DNA of 29,958 bases from DASXRA01 sp036558905 (GTDB lineage: Bacteria > Actinomycetota > Actinomycetes > Mycobacteriales > Jatrophihabitantaceae): positions 1-29,958 of the forward strand of contig DATBER010000042.1 in NCBI GenBank assembly GCA_036558905.1, in the 5' to 3' direction. The notes beneath the pieces were generated by a model, which searched no databases, was not told where the DNA came from, and saw only the letters and a program-made list of their open reading frames with translations. Shown here piece after piece: positions 15,718 through 23,690 of this stretch; the stretch's first letter is position 1, and every line of letters starts with the position of its first letter. A program made the translations under genes and the position numbers.

Positions 15718-16155
15718 GTGCACAAGTTCCTGCTCGCCCTGCACGTGCTCACCGCGATCTTCGCGATCGGGCCGCTGGTCCACGCGGCGACGACGGCCGG
15801 GCGCGGGGTGCGCCAGGGTGACGCCGCAGCGACCCGGGCGAGCGCCCGGACGGCGCGCATCTACGGCTACGTGTCGGTGATCGTCGTCGTTCTGGGCATG
15901 TCACTGGTCCGCCCGAAGTGGAACGCCGAGTTCGGCGACACCTGGGTGTGGCTGTCGCTCGTGCTGTGGCTGGCGGCGGTGGCGCTCGTGCTGGCGCTGA
16001 TCGTCCCGTCGCTCGACCGCGCAACCGAGCAGATCAAGGCCGGCGAGACGGCGGCGGCGCAGGCGCTGACCGCGCGCGTGGCGGCGGCCGGCGGCGTCGT
16101 CGGGTTGATCTTCGCCGGCATCGTGTTCCTCATGGTCTACCGGCCGGGCACGTGA
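15718..16155 (+). CDS. DUF2269-like integral membrane protein
   Basis: The 145-residue protein has four hydrophobic segments: KFLLALHVLTAIFAIGPLVH, YGYVSVIVVVLGMSLV, WVWLSLVLWLAAVALVLALI and GGVVGLIFAGIVFLMVY. The N-terminal pattern H-x-x-x-A-x-x-x-x-G-P resembles DUF2269 proteins, of unknown function. I choose GTG at 15718 over the TTG just before it because family members begin MHKFLLALH-like. Its stop overlaps the start of the following acetyltransferase gene (GTGA). It heads a four-gene unit that includes a sigma factor. Confidence 0.75.
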   Translation: MHKFLLALHVLTAIFAIGPLVHAATTAGRGVRQGDAAATRASARTARIYGYVSVIVVVLGMSLVRPKWNAEFGDTWVWLSLVLWLAAVALVLALIVPSLDRATEQIKAGETAAAQALTARVAAAGGVVGLIFAGIVFLMVYRPGT

Positions 16156-16622
16156 ACGTCGAGGTAGTCGACCAGGCCCGCACGCGGGAGCTACGCCGGG
16201 CCGTGCTGCGGCCGCACCTGTCCCTGGACGACGTGCTGCCCGGCGACGAGGTGTCCGACCCGGTGCACATCGCGGCGCTCGACGGCGACGAGGCGGTCGG
16301 CACCTGCTTCGTCTACCCGGAGCAGTGCCCGTGGCGGCCTGACGAGACGGGCTGGCGGCTGCGCCAGATGGCCACCGCGCCCAACCGGCAGCGCTCAGGC
16401 GTCGGCTCGGCGGTGCTGGCCGGCGTCGTCGAGTACATCGGACGGCGCGGCGGCGGCGTGCTGTGGCTGCACGCGCGCGAGACGGCGGTGCCCTTCTACG
16501 CCCGGCACGATCTCGTCCTGTACGGCGAACCTTACATCGAGAACAACCTGCCGCATCGCAGCATGTGGCGCCCGATCCAGAACCTCGACAACTTTTCGGC
16601 GCGGCCACCTCGTCCTAGTTAG
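16152..16622 (+). CDS. GNAT family N-acetyltransferase
   Basis: The 156-residue protein has a GNAT fold: an N-terminal strand-helix (VEVVDQARTRELRRAVLRPH), VGTCFVYPEQCP, then the acetyl-CoA loop WRLRQMATAPNRQRSGVGSA (Q/RxxGxG/A) and VPFYARHDLVLYGEPYIE. These features match the ElaA-like GNAT group. It would transfer acetyl from acetyl-CoA to a small amine or protein; the substrate is not recognisable. The GTG overlaps the DUF2269 stop, and the sigma factor follows 13 nt later, so all are probably cotranscribed. Confidence 0.85.
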   Translation: MNVEVVDQARTRELRRAVLRPHLSLDDVLPGDEVSDPVHIAALDGDEAVGTCFVYPEQCPWRPDETGWRLRQMATAPNRQRSGVGSAVLAGVVEYIGRRGGGVLWLHARETAVPFYARHDLVLYGEPYIENNLPHRSMWRPIQNLDNFSARPPRPS

Positions 16623-16635
16623 GGAAGGAGGCCTT

Positions 16636-17109
16636 ATGCGCGACGAGACGGCGTTCCGGGAATTCGTCGAAGCGAACGGCACGACGTTGCTGCACGCCGC
16701 GCGGCTGCTGACCGGTGATCCGCAACGCGCCGAGGACCTCGTCCAGACGGCGCTGACCAAGCTGTACCTGAGATGGGGCCGGGCCCGCGAGCCGCTGGCG
16801 TACACGCGACGGGTGCTCGTGAGCACGCACATCGACAGCAGTCGCCGACGATGGTGGGGCGAGCGGTCGACCGACGTGCTGCCCGAGCAGCCGGCCGACG
16901 ATCCGGCGCTGGTCGCGAGCGACGACCGGGACGAGCTGCGCCGCCTGCTGGGCGAGCTCAGCCCGCAGGAGCGCGCGGTGGTCGTGCTGCGCTACTACTG
17001 CGACCTGACCGAGAAGGACACCGCCGCGGCCCTTCGGATCCCGGTGGGCACGGTCAAGAGCACGACCGCCCGGGCCCTGACCCGACTGCGAGTGGAGGTT
17101 CTGCGATGA
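16636..17109 (+). CDS. SigE-family ECF RNA polymerase sigma factor
   Basis: The 157-residue sigma factor has region 2 (about 7-70: FREFVEANGTTLLHAARLLT, GDPQRAEDLVQTALTKLYLR) and region 4 (about 100-155: LLGELSPQERAVVVLRYYCD, LTEKDTAAALRIPVGTVKST, TARALTRLR). It is the short actinobacterial SigE-type group, common in many paralogues. A strong ribosome site (AGGGAAGGAGG, 16621-16630) precedes the ATG. The next gene overlaps by 4 nt (ATGA) and encodes a single-pass membrane protein likely to be its regulator. Its promoter recognition is unknown; I see no second copy of a clear ECF promoter in the window. Confidence 0.92.
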   Translation: MRDETAFREFVEANGTTLLHAARLLTGDPQRAEDLVQTALTKLYLRWGRAREPLAYTRRVLVSTHIDSSRRRWWGERSTDVLPEQPADDPALVASDDRDELRRLLGELSPQERAVVVLRYYCDLTEKDTAAALRIPVGTVKSTTARALTRLRVEVLR

Positions 17110-17780
17110 GTCCCAGCGAATCGGAGCTGCGTGCCTCGCTGCGCGCCGGTGAGGGCGAGCGGCTCGACGTCGACACCGTGGTCGCGCACGCCCGGGCCGC
17201 CCGCCGCGACCGGCGGCGCAACCTGGCCGCGATCGGCGGGGCGGTGGTGGCCGTACTGGCGGTCGGCGGCGTGATCACCGGCATCCAGCTCAGCCGCGAC
17301 GACCACAAGACGACCGGCGCGGGCGGTCCGAGTTCCACCCCACGGGTGTCGGTCAGCTGCCCGGGCAGCGCGCCGGTCATGCCGCACGGAAACGGCACGG
17401 GTCCGCTGTTCCCCGACGACGTGACCTCGATCAAGGTGTGCGTCTACCACGTCCAGCGGCTGAGCGACAGCAAGGACGTCACCGGGCCGACCGCCCGCTC
17501 CTACGCGCAACAGTTCAACGGGCTGCCGACCCGGCGCGGCGCCCAGGTCTGCCCGCAGTTCCTGACCCAGATCACCGTCGCGCTGATCCCGGTGACGCCG
17601 TCCGGACCCGCCCCCACCGTGGTCGGCCAGGTCGGCGGTTGCGGCACGACGTCGAACGGCACCGCGTCACGCGATGCCGGCCAGTTGCTGGCCCAGCTGG
17701 AGATCGGCGCCAGCTCAGGACACGCACCGATCCCGGCCGCTCCGGGGCACACCAAGAACCACGGCCCCGGGCCGTCATAG
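17106..17780 (+). CDS. Single-pass membrane protein, putative sigma-factor regulator
   Basis: The 224-residue protein has a short charged cytoplasmic N-terminus (about 1-39), one transmembrane helix (about 40-61, AAIGGAVVAVLAVGGVITGI) and a 160-residue outer domain with four cysteines (85, 112, 149, 179) that could form two disulfides. Translational coupling to the SigE-family sigma gene suggests it modulates that factor. It lacks the HxxxCxxC zinc anti-sigma motif, so an anti-sigma role is only inferred from position. Its last 6 bp overlap the 3' end of the convergent PatA-like gene. Confidence 0.75.
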   Translation: MSPSESELRASLRAGEGERLDVDTVVAHARAARRDRRRNLAAIGGAVVAVLAVGGVITGIQLSRDDHKTTGAGGPSSTPRVSVSCPGSAPVMPHGNGTGPLFPDDVTSIKVCVYHVQRLSDSKDVTGPTARSYAQQFNGLPTRRGAQVCPQFLTQITVALIPVTPSGPAPTVVGQVGGCGTTSNGTASRDAGQLLAQLEIGASSGHAPIPAAPGHTKNHGPGPS

Positions 17781-20243
17781 CCCCCGGAGCCGGCGCGGCC
17801 CCGTATCGGCGCGAGCGGTCGGCGGCCCGACGCGGATGCGGGCCGAGTCGACGTGCACGCCGGCGGGCGTCGCCCGGGCGACGAGCGAACACTCCACGAC
17901 CTCGGGACAGTCGTCGGCCAGGGCGGACAGCCGCAGCACGACCTCGGCCAGCGCGTCGAGCGAGGCCGGCGGCGCTCCGCCGTAGCCGGACAGCAGCGGC
18001 GCCGCCTTGGGCGCGCGGATGAGCTGGGCGGCGTCGACGTCGGTGAGCGGCACGGAGGCGTAGGCGCGGTCGCCGAGCAGCTCGGTGGCCACGCCGCCGA
18101 CCCCGAACGACACCAGCGCGCCGAACGACGGGTCGTCGTGCAGGCCCAGCACCACCTCGACGGCTGAGCTCTCCGAAGCGCCTGGACGTGCCGGAGCGGT
18201 TCCGCGTTCGGCGGCCGCCGTCGAGGAGTCGAGGGCGATGCCGTAGCAGGCCAACAGGGCCGGGGCGTCGACATCGGAGCCGGACGCCAGCGCCGTCTCG
18301 ACCAGGGCGCGCGCCCCGTCGACGTCGGCGTCGAGCACGGGCAATTCGCCGGGCGGTCGCCGGCGCCACTGCGCGTAACGCACGACGCTGGCCAGTGCCC
18401 GCACGGCCCGCTCCGGCGTCGGGTACGACGGCACCGATCCGCGGCTCGGTGCGTACGGGCCCGGCTGGGCCAGCGCGGAGGGCACGCCCTCGAATCCGAG
18501 GAACGTCGACAGCACCGGCTTGTCCCCCGCCGCCGACGCCGCGTGCAGGGCCAGCGCGTACTCGTCGGCCGGGATGTGCTGCAGCGGCGGGACGAACACC
18601 GCGACGATGGCGTCCACTTCGGGGTCGTTGACGGCGTCCAGCACGGCCGCCTCGAACACGTCGGGCGCGGCATCGGTGCCAACGTCGATCAGCCGCTGCA
18701 GGGGCAGCTGCTCGGACGCACAGGCGTCGGCGACCAGCACGGCCACCGCCGTCGAGTTGCTGACCACAGCGACCCGGTCACCGCCCGGCAGGGGCTGCGT
18801 GGTGAGCAGCAACGCGACCTCGAGCAGATCGCCCAGCGTGTCGACGCGGATGACGCCGGACGCCTCGAACAGCGTCGCCACCGTGACGTCGGGCAGCTGC
18901 ACCGCCGTGCTGGCCGGGCCGGTCGACACCGGGCCGAGCGAGGCACGGCCGCTCTTCACCGCCACGATCGGCTTGCGCCGACCGAGCCGGCGGGCCAGCC
19001 GGGCGAACTTGCGGGGATTGCCGAAGCTCTCCAGGTACAGCAGCACGACGTCGGTGGCCTCGTCGGTCTCCCAGTACTGCAGCAGGTCGTTGCCCGACAC
19101 GTCGGCCCGGGTGCCGGCCGACACGAACGTCGACACGCCCAGTCCGCGCCGGGCGGCCTCGCCCAGCACGGCGATGCCCAGCGCGCCGGACTGGCAGAAG
19201 AACCCGGCCCGCCCGGCCAGCGGCGCCAGCGTGGCCAGCGAGGCGTTGAGGCGGACGGCCGGATCGGTGTTGATCACGCCCAGGCAGTTCGGGCCGATCA
19301 CCCGCATGCCGTGCTGCCGTGACTCGGCGACCAGGGCCCGCTGGGCCGTGCGGCCGGCCTCGCTGCCGTGCTCGCCGTAGCCGCCGCTGATCACCACCAG
19401 GCCGTGCACGCCCTTGGCCGCGCACTGCGAGACGACGGGCGGCACGACGTCGGCCGGCACGCAGATGACGGCGAGGTCGATGGGATCGGGCACGTCGAGC
19501 ACGGACGGGTAGGCGCGCACCCCCGACACGTGCGGAGCGTGCTCGTTGACCGGGTAGAGCGTGCCCTCCAGGCCCATCCGCAGCAGGTTGCGGAACACGA
19601 CGTTGCCGATCTTGCCGACGTCGCTGCTCGCCCCGACGACGGCCACCGACCTCGGGAACAGCAGCCGCCGGATCGAGCGGGCCTCGGCGTGCTGCTCGCG
19701 CTCGCGCATCACCTCCTCGGTCAGGACCGTCTCGTCGATGTCGAACGCCAGGCTGATCTCGCCGTACTCGACGTGCCGCGTGGTCTGGTAGCCGGCCTCG
19801 CGGAACACCCGGATCATGCCGTCGTTCTCGGCGAGCACCAGGGCGGTGAACCGGACGACGCCGCTCTCGCGGGCGGCGGCGGCCAAGTGCTCGAGCAGCA
19901 CCGAGCCGATGCCCCGGCCCTGGTGGGCGTCGGCGACGACGAAGGCCACCTCGGCCTCGTCGGTACCGGGTTCGCGCTCGTAGCGGCCGACCGCGATGAT
20001 CTCGTCGCCCAACCAGGCCACCAGGGCCACCCGGTCGTGATGGTCGACGTTGGTGAACCGGTACAGGTCCCGTTCCGGGATGCGCGGATAGGCCGAGAAG
20101 TAGCGCAGGTAGCGGGTGCGCGGCGACAGCCCGGCGTGGAACTTGACGACGGCATCGGCGTCGGTCGGCCGCATCGGGCGCAGGTGCACGGTGCCGCCGT
20201 CCGCGACGACGACGTCGGCCTCCCAATGCGGCGGGTAGCTCAT
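17775..20243 (-). CDS. PatA-like protein lysine acetyltransferase (GNAT + NDP-forming acyl-CoA synthetase fusion)
   Basis: The 822-residue protein begins with a GNAT domain (about 20-168; acetyl-CoA loop DAHQGRGIGS with QGRGIG at 108-113, likely general base E98 in EAEVAFVV). A CoA-binding/ligase region homologous to ADP-forming acyl-CoA synthetases follows (from about 194: LFPRSVAVVGASSDVGKIGN; then MRVIGPNCLGVI and FFCQSGALGI). N-terminal GNAT is the order described for Streptomyces lividans PatA, reversed from Salmonella Pat. Such enzymes acetylate acyl-CoA synthetases to switch them off. The C-terminal ATP-grasp part looks shortened, without the usual GYPVxLK stretch, so ligase activity is doubtful. 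ATG at 20243 follows a G-rich ribosome site; AcuC is immediately upstream. Confidence 0.88.
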   Translation of the reverse strand: MSYPPHWEADVVVADGGTVHLRPMRPTDADAVVKFHAGLSPRTRYLRYFSAYPRIPERDLYRFTNVDHHDRVALVAWLGDEIIAVGRYEREPGTDEAEVAFVVADAHQGRGIGSVLLEHLAAAARESGVVRFTALVLAENDGMIRVFREAGYQTTRHVEYGEISLAFDIDETVLTEEVMREREQHAEARSIRRLLFPRSVAVVGASSDVGKIGNVVFRNLLRMGLEGTLYPVNEHAPHVSGVRAYPSVLDVPDPIDLAVICVPADVVPPVVSQCAAKGVHGLVVISGGYGEHGSEAGRTAQRALVAESRQHGMRVIGPNCLGVINTDPAVRLNASLATLAPLAGRAGFFCQSGALGIAVLGEAARRGLGVSTFVSAGTRADVSGNDLLQYWETDEATDVVLLYLESFGNPRKFARLARRLGRRKPIVAVKSGRASLGPVSTGPASTAVQLPDVTVATLFEASGVIRVDTLGDLLEVALLLTTQPLPGGDRVAVVSNSTAVAVLVADACASEQLPLQRLIDVGTDAAPDVFEAAVLDAVNDPEVDAIVAVFVPPLQHIPADEYALALHAASAAGDKPVLSTFLGFEGVPSALAQPGPYAPSRGSVPSYPTPERAVRALASVVRYAQWRRRPPGELPVLDADVDGARALVETALASGSDVDAPALLACYGIALDSSTAAAERGTAPARPGASESSAVEVVLGLHDDPSFGALVSFGVGGVATELLGDRAYASVPLTDVDAAQLIRAPKAAPLLSGYGGAPPASLDALAEVVLRLSALADDCPEVVECSLVARATPAGVHVDSARIRVGPPTARADTGPRRLRGL

Positions 20244-20255
20244 CTGCTCTCCCCC

Positions 20256-20306
20256 CCGATCGTGCAACGTTCGGCCGCCTCACGCGGCCGAGAGTTGCAC
20301 GATCGG
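20256..20306 (-). terminator. Long hairpin between acuC and the patA-like gene
   Basis: Outer arms CCGATCGTGCAAC (20256-20268) and its exact complement (20294-20306) are 13 bp. Inner arms of 8 bp (20271-20278 and 20284-20291) enclose a 5-nt loop, with a 2x2 internal mismatch between. It begins about 10 nt after the acuC stop and ends against the run of seven G that forms the patA ribosome site. It could be a terminator or attenuator that lowers patA relative to acuC, or an RNA-processing site. Confidence 0.65.
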
Positions 20307-20315
20307 AGAAGGTCC

Positions 20316-21485
20316 TCAGTCACGGGGATCGTCGGGGTCGAGCCCGAGCAGCGGGAAGCTGGCCCGCCGGGTCGCGGCCACGGCCCGGTCCAGCCACGAG
20401 TCACCGCCCGGCTGCCACGCCCGGACCTCCGGCGGCTCGGCGCGCTCGCCCATCCGTTCCGGTGGACGGCCGCCGCGCGAGCGCACGTGCGCCGCCCAGC
20501 TCGGCGGGATCGCGGTGTCCAGCGAGACGGGCCGGTCGGACGTCTCGGCGATCAGGTGGGTCCAGGTGCGCGGCACGCAGCGCACCAGGCCGTAACCTCC
20601 GCCGCCGAAGGCCAGCCACCGGCCACCCGCCACGTCGTGCGCCAGCGCGTGCAGCTGGCCCAGCGCGGCCCGCTGCCCGTCGACGGTCAGCTCCAGGTTG
20701 GCCAGCGGGTCGTCGTGGTGCGTGTCGCAGCCGCACTGGGTGACCAGCACGTCCGGCCGGAACGCCCGCACCGCGCCGGGCACCACCGCGCGGAACGCGC
20801 GCAGCCAACCGACGTCGTCGGTGCCGGGCGGCAGCGCCACGTTGATCGCCGTGCCCTCGCCGTCGCCCCGCCCGATCTCGGTCGGCAGCCCGGTGCCCGG
20901 GAACAGGGTGCGCGGGTCCTGGTGCAGGCTGATCGTCAGCACGCGCGGGTCGTCGTAGAACGCGGCCTGCACGCCGTCGCCGTGGTGCACGTCGACGTCG
21001 ACGTACGCGATCCGGGCCGCGCCGTGCGCCAGCAAGGTACGGATACCCAGCACGACGTCGTTGAAGATGCAGAAGCCGGAGGCGTGATCGCGCATGGCGT
21101 GATGCAGCCCGCCGGCGATGTTCACCGCGTGCTCGACGCCGCCGTCCCACAGGGTGCGAGCGGCCAGGGCCGAGCCGCCGGCGACCAGCGCCGAGGCGTC
21201 GTACATGCCAGCGAACACGGGATCGTCGGTGGTGCCCAGCCCGTACCCGCTGAATCCCGGCACGTCGGGTGCCTTACGGACGGCGTCCAGGTAGTCGGCG
21301 TCGTGGATCGTCAGCAACTGCTCGGTGGTCGCCGGCTCGGGCGGGACGACGGTGACGTCGTCGAGCACGCCGAGCTCGCGGGCCAGCCGGATCGTCAGGT
21401 CGAGGCGCACCGGGTTGAGCGGGTGGTCGCCGAAGTCGTAGGCGAGGTAGCGCTCGTCCCACACGACGGCCGCCGAGCATCCCAT
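20316..21485 (-). CDS. acuC: AcuC-type class I-like protein deacetylase
   Basis: The 389-residue zinc deacetylase removes acetyl groups from lysines, in bacteria typically reactivating acetyl-CoA synthetase. Catalytic features are complete: the His pair in GLHHAM (128-129), zinc ligands D165 and H167 in DVDVHHGDGV and D254 in CDTHHDDPL, and the transition-state Tyr 298 in FGGGGYG. The ATG at 21485 gives the family N-terminus (VVWDERYLAYDFGDHPLNP); same-frame extension upstream lies over another gene. It is followed by the PatA-like acetyltransferase, so writer and eraser are encoded side by side, comparable in logic to acuA-acuC of Bacillus. Confidence 0.93.
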   Translation of the reverse strand: MGCSAAVVWDERYLAYDFGDHPLNPVRLDLTIRLARELGVLDDVTVVPPEPATTEQLLTIHDADYLDAVRKAPDVPGFSGYGLGTTDDPVFAGMYDASALVAGGSALAARTLWDGGVEHAVNIAGGLHHAMRDHASGFCIFNDVVLGIRTLLAHGAARIAYVDVDVHHGDGVQAAFYDDPRVLTISLHQDPRTLFPGTGLPTEIGRGDGEGTAINVALPPGTDDVGWLRAFRAVVPGAVRAFRPDVLVTQCGCDTHHDDPLANLELTVDGQRAALGQLHALAHDVAGGRWLAFGGGGYGLVRCVPRTWTHLIAETSDRPVSLDTAIPPSWAAHVRSRGGRPPERMGERAEPPEVRAWQPGGDSWLDRAVAATRRASFPLLGLDPDDPRD

Positions 21486-21495
21486 GCCCGAAACG

Positions 21496-21660
21496 CTAGC
21501 CGGAATGCAGGTATCGCTCGACCAGTACGTCGTGGATGGTGACGCCCTGGCCGGACAGCCGCTCGGCGATGTCCGGGGCGTCCAGGCCGTCGGCCCAGTA
21601 CTGCTGGATGGTGGCCCGCACGTTGAGCGGGGCCCGCGAATCAACCCTGCCGGGAACCAC
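21496..21660 (-). CDS. Small conserved-looking protein upstream of acuC
   Basis: A short frame ends 10 nt before the acuC start and would be cotranscribed with it. The C-terminal part RATIQQYWADGLDAPDIAER and VTIHDVLVERYLHSG looks like a compact helical, possibly helix-turn-helix, module. I do not recognise the family. The start is unresolved: the frame stays open to an ATG at 21873, but the upstream part is low-complexity basic sequence, so I give the GTG at 21660 (54 residues). Confidence in a protein is moderate, in the start low. Confidence 0.45.
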   Translation of the reverse strand: MVPGRVDSRAPLNVRATIQQYWADGLDAPDIAERLSGQGVTIHDVLVERYLHSG

Positions 21661-21950
21661 CTCACGCGGATCACGAACCAGCTCATGACTGCCTGAGTGG
21701 CGCGTGCGGTTGGACCGCCGCGCCGAGAGGCGATGCCGTGCCACTGCGGGCTCCTGTGGGCTCGTGGGTGAGGCCGGCACTTTCTTGGCTGGCCCGAGCC
21801 CGGGTTCTGGGGGACCGATACTTTCCGACTTACGGCGACTGAACGCCTCACAGCGTTGCGCTGGTCTTGTCAAGTTGTCAAGGATTGATCGGTCGCCGAC
21901 GATCTATGCGTGATTTCCCACGAGATGTCGGACGCTATCCGGGCTGCACC
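21661..21950. other. Intergenic region before cutA
   Basis: No RNA gene or convincing protein is visible here. The one regular feature is a tandem octamer TTGTCAAG-TTGTCAAG at 21867-21882 in locally AT-richer DNA, read on the minus strand as two TTGACAA boxes. It may belong to a promoter for cutA or for the acuC operon, but no well-spaced -10 box is obvious. Confidence 0.4.
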
Positions 21951-22280
21951 ATGACGAGCACCGAGATCTGCGAGGTCGTCATCACCGGCCCGGACGCGGC
22001 CTGGCTGGCCGAGTTCACCCGCGCGCTGGTGTCGGACCGGCTGGCCGCCTGCGGCCAGAACATCGCCGAGGTGCGCTCCATCTATCGCTGGGAGGGCCAG
22101 ATCGAGGACGAGACCGAGGCCCGGGTCGCGCTACATACCCGGCGCGAGCTCGTCCCGGCCATCGTCGCCCGGGCCGATCGCGACCACCCGTACGACGTGC
22201 CGTGCGTCATCGCCCTGCCGGTGCTCGCCGCCGCCCCCGCGTACGCCGACTGGGTGGTCGCTCAGACGGCGGACGCGTGA
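21951..22280 (+). CDS. cutA: Divalent-cation tolerance protein CutA
   Basis: The 109-residue protein is a small trimeric ferredoxin-fold protein, historically linked to copper tolerance though its role is unclear. Family features are the first strand EICEVVITGPD, LVSDRLAACGQNIAEVRSIY, YRWEGQIEDETEARVALHTR and HPYDVPCVIALPV. Full family length. ATG chosen at 21951 because the family begins directly with this strand; an in-frame ATG 28 codons earlier covers unrelated sequence. It is followed after 21 bp by an acetyltransferase gene on the same strand. Confidence 0.92.
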   Translation: MTSTEICEVVITGPDAAWLAEFTRALVSDRLAACGQNIAEVRSIYRWEGQIEDETEARVALHTRRELVPAIVARADRDHPYDVPCVIALPVLAAAPAYADWVVAQTADA

Positions 22281-22301
22281 AGTTCCTGCGAGTATTGCTG
22301 C

Positions 22302-22856
22302 GTGCTTCGACCTACCTACCCCATCCAGACCAAGCGCCTGCTGCTGCGCCCGCTGCAACCCGACGACGCTGCGTCGCTGTACCGCTACCGTAGCCGCGAG
22401 GACGTGTGCCGCTACCTGCTGCACCCGCCGCAGACGCTCGACCAGCTGGTCGCCCGGATCGAGAACAGCCGCTCGGAGCTGACCGACGAGGGTCAGGTGC
22501 TGACCCTGGCCGCAATCGAGCGCGAGACCGGCGCCTTCGTCGGCGACCTCGTGCTGATGTGGCACAGCCGCGAGCACCGTTGCGGCGAGATCGGCTACGT
22601 GCTCGACCCCGAGCACGCCGGCAAGGGGTACGCCACCGAGGCTGGCGCCGCGCTGCTGCGGCTCGGCTTCGACGAGCTCGGCCTGCACCGCATCACCGGC
22701 CGTCTCGACGCCCGCAACACCGCGTCGGCCCGCGTGCTGGAGAAGCTCGGACTGCGGCGCGAGGCGCACTTTGTGGAGAACGAGTTCATCAAGGGCGAGT
22801 GGACCGACGAGCTCGTCTACGCGACGCTGGCCACCGAGTGGCGTGACCCCTCCTGA
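22302..22856 (+). CDS. GNAT acetyltransferase, RimJ/RimL type
   Basis: The 184-residue protein matches the Acetyltransf_3 group that includes ribosomal-protein acetyltransferases and many small-molecule enzymes. It shows the N-terminal PIQTKRLLLRPLQPDDAASL, GEIGYVLDPEHAGKGYATEA with the CoA loop, LGLHRITGRLDARNTASARV and LEKLGLRREAHFVENEFIKG. These are textbook family landmarks. It starts with GTG, probably the second gene of a cutA-led unit. The substrate cannot be deduced. Confidence 0.9.
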   Translation: MLRPTYPIQTKRLLLRPLQPDDAASLYRYRSREDVCRYLLHPPQTLDQLVARIENSRSELTDEGQVLTLAAIERETGAFVGDLVLMWHSREHRCGEIGYVLDPEHAGKGYATEAGAALLRLGFDELGLHRITGRLDARNTASARVLEKLGLRREAHFVENEFIKGEWTDELVYATLATEWRDPS

Positions 22857-22863
22857 GGCGTCC

Positions 22864-23232
22864 GTGCGGCTGACGCTCACGACGGTCAACATCGGCGCGC
22901 CCGACCCGGTCGCCCTGGCCCGCTTCTACGAGCAACTGCTCGGCTGGGACATCGCAGTGGAGGAGAAGCACTGGGTGCTGCTCGTGCAGGACCTGGCCGG
23001 CGGCGTGCGCCTCTCGTTCCAGCACGAGCCGTATTACAAGCGGCCGGTGTGGCCGGCCGGGCCGAACGACCAGCAGATGATGATGCACCTCGAGATCCGG
23101 GTCGACGACCTGCCCGCCGCCGTCGAGCACGCCCTGGCCTGCGGGGCGACGCTGGCCGAGTACCAACCGCAGGGCGACGTGCGGGTCTGCCTCGATCCGG
23201 TCGGCCACCCGTTCTGCCTCTGGCTCGGCTGA
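22864..23232 (+). CDS. VOC (glyoxalase/bleomycin-resistance fold) protein
   Basis: The 122-residue protein has the paired beta-alpha-beta units of the vicinal oxygen chelate superfamily: LTTVNIGAPDPVALARFYEQ, LLGWDIAVEEKHWVLL and, in the second half, MHLEIRVDDLPAAVEHALAC, GATLAEYQPQGDVRVCLDPV, GHPFCLW. The GTG at 22864 with GAGG 5 nt before is preferred to GTG 22843, which would overlap the preceding gene by 14 nt. This subgroup is often annotated as VOC protein of unknown substrate; a detoxification role is only a guess. Confidence 0.85.
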   Translation: MRLTLTTVNIGAPDPVALARFYEQLLGWDIAVEEKHWVLLVQDLAGGVRLSFQHEPYYKRPVWPAGPNDQQMMMHLEIRVDDLPAAVEHALACGATLAEYQPQGDVRVCLDPVGHPFCLWLG

Positions 23233-23328
23233 CCCTCCGCCTCAGCCGAAGCTGCCGTGGACGTAGTCGGCGGTGCGGGGGTCCCGGGGCGAGCCCCGGA
23301 GCACGGGCGCCGAGGTACTGGTCGGACG

Positions 23329-23646
23329 CAGGCCCAGACGGCGAACGTGCTGTTCGCCGTGCACCTCGACGCGCTGGGCTGGATCGACGACGACCGCAAC
23401 CCGCGTCCGGACGTCGACTTCAAGACGCCCGAGCAGGGCGCGGCCACGCAGACCCGGGCGGCCACGTCACCGCAGCTGGACGGCCAGGGCGGCGTCTACT
23501 GCGAGGACTGCGACATCGCCGAAATCGCCCCGGGCGGCGAGCCGTTCAATGGCGGGGTATGCAGCTACGCTGTAGATCCGGAGCAGACCGCCGGGCTGTA
23601 GACGCTGTCGGCCGAGCTGACCGGCGTGAACGCGTCCGCGTCCTGA
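23329..23646 (+). pseudogene. Short-chain dehydrogenase remnant (C-terminal)
   Basis: The frame carries QTANVLFAVHLDALG, corresponding to the YxxSKxAN helix region of retinol-dehydrogenase-like SDRs but without the catalytic Tyr and Lys. It jumps directly to GWIDDDRNPRPDVDFKTPEQ and then GGVYCEDCDIAEI and CSYAVDPEQTAGL. The usual PGG-containing segment between them (roughly 30 codons) is missing, as is the whole Rossmann half. A TAG at 23599-23601 falls where relatives have Trp, and the frame resumes with TLSAELTGVNA before TGA. Loss of the cofactor site, an internal deletion and a nonsense codon show decay. Confidence 0.8.
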
Positions 23647-23690
23647 ATTCGGTGGCGGAGCCGGCGGCTCGCGCGCTTGGATGGTCGACG

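Noticed and set aside
19368..21542. Long open frame (724 codons) antisense to the PatA-like gene and acuC
   Set aside because: No domain is visible and it spans two well-supported genes and the hairpin between them; it is a shadow of codon bias.
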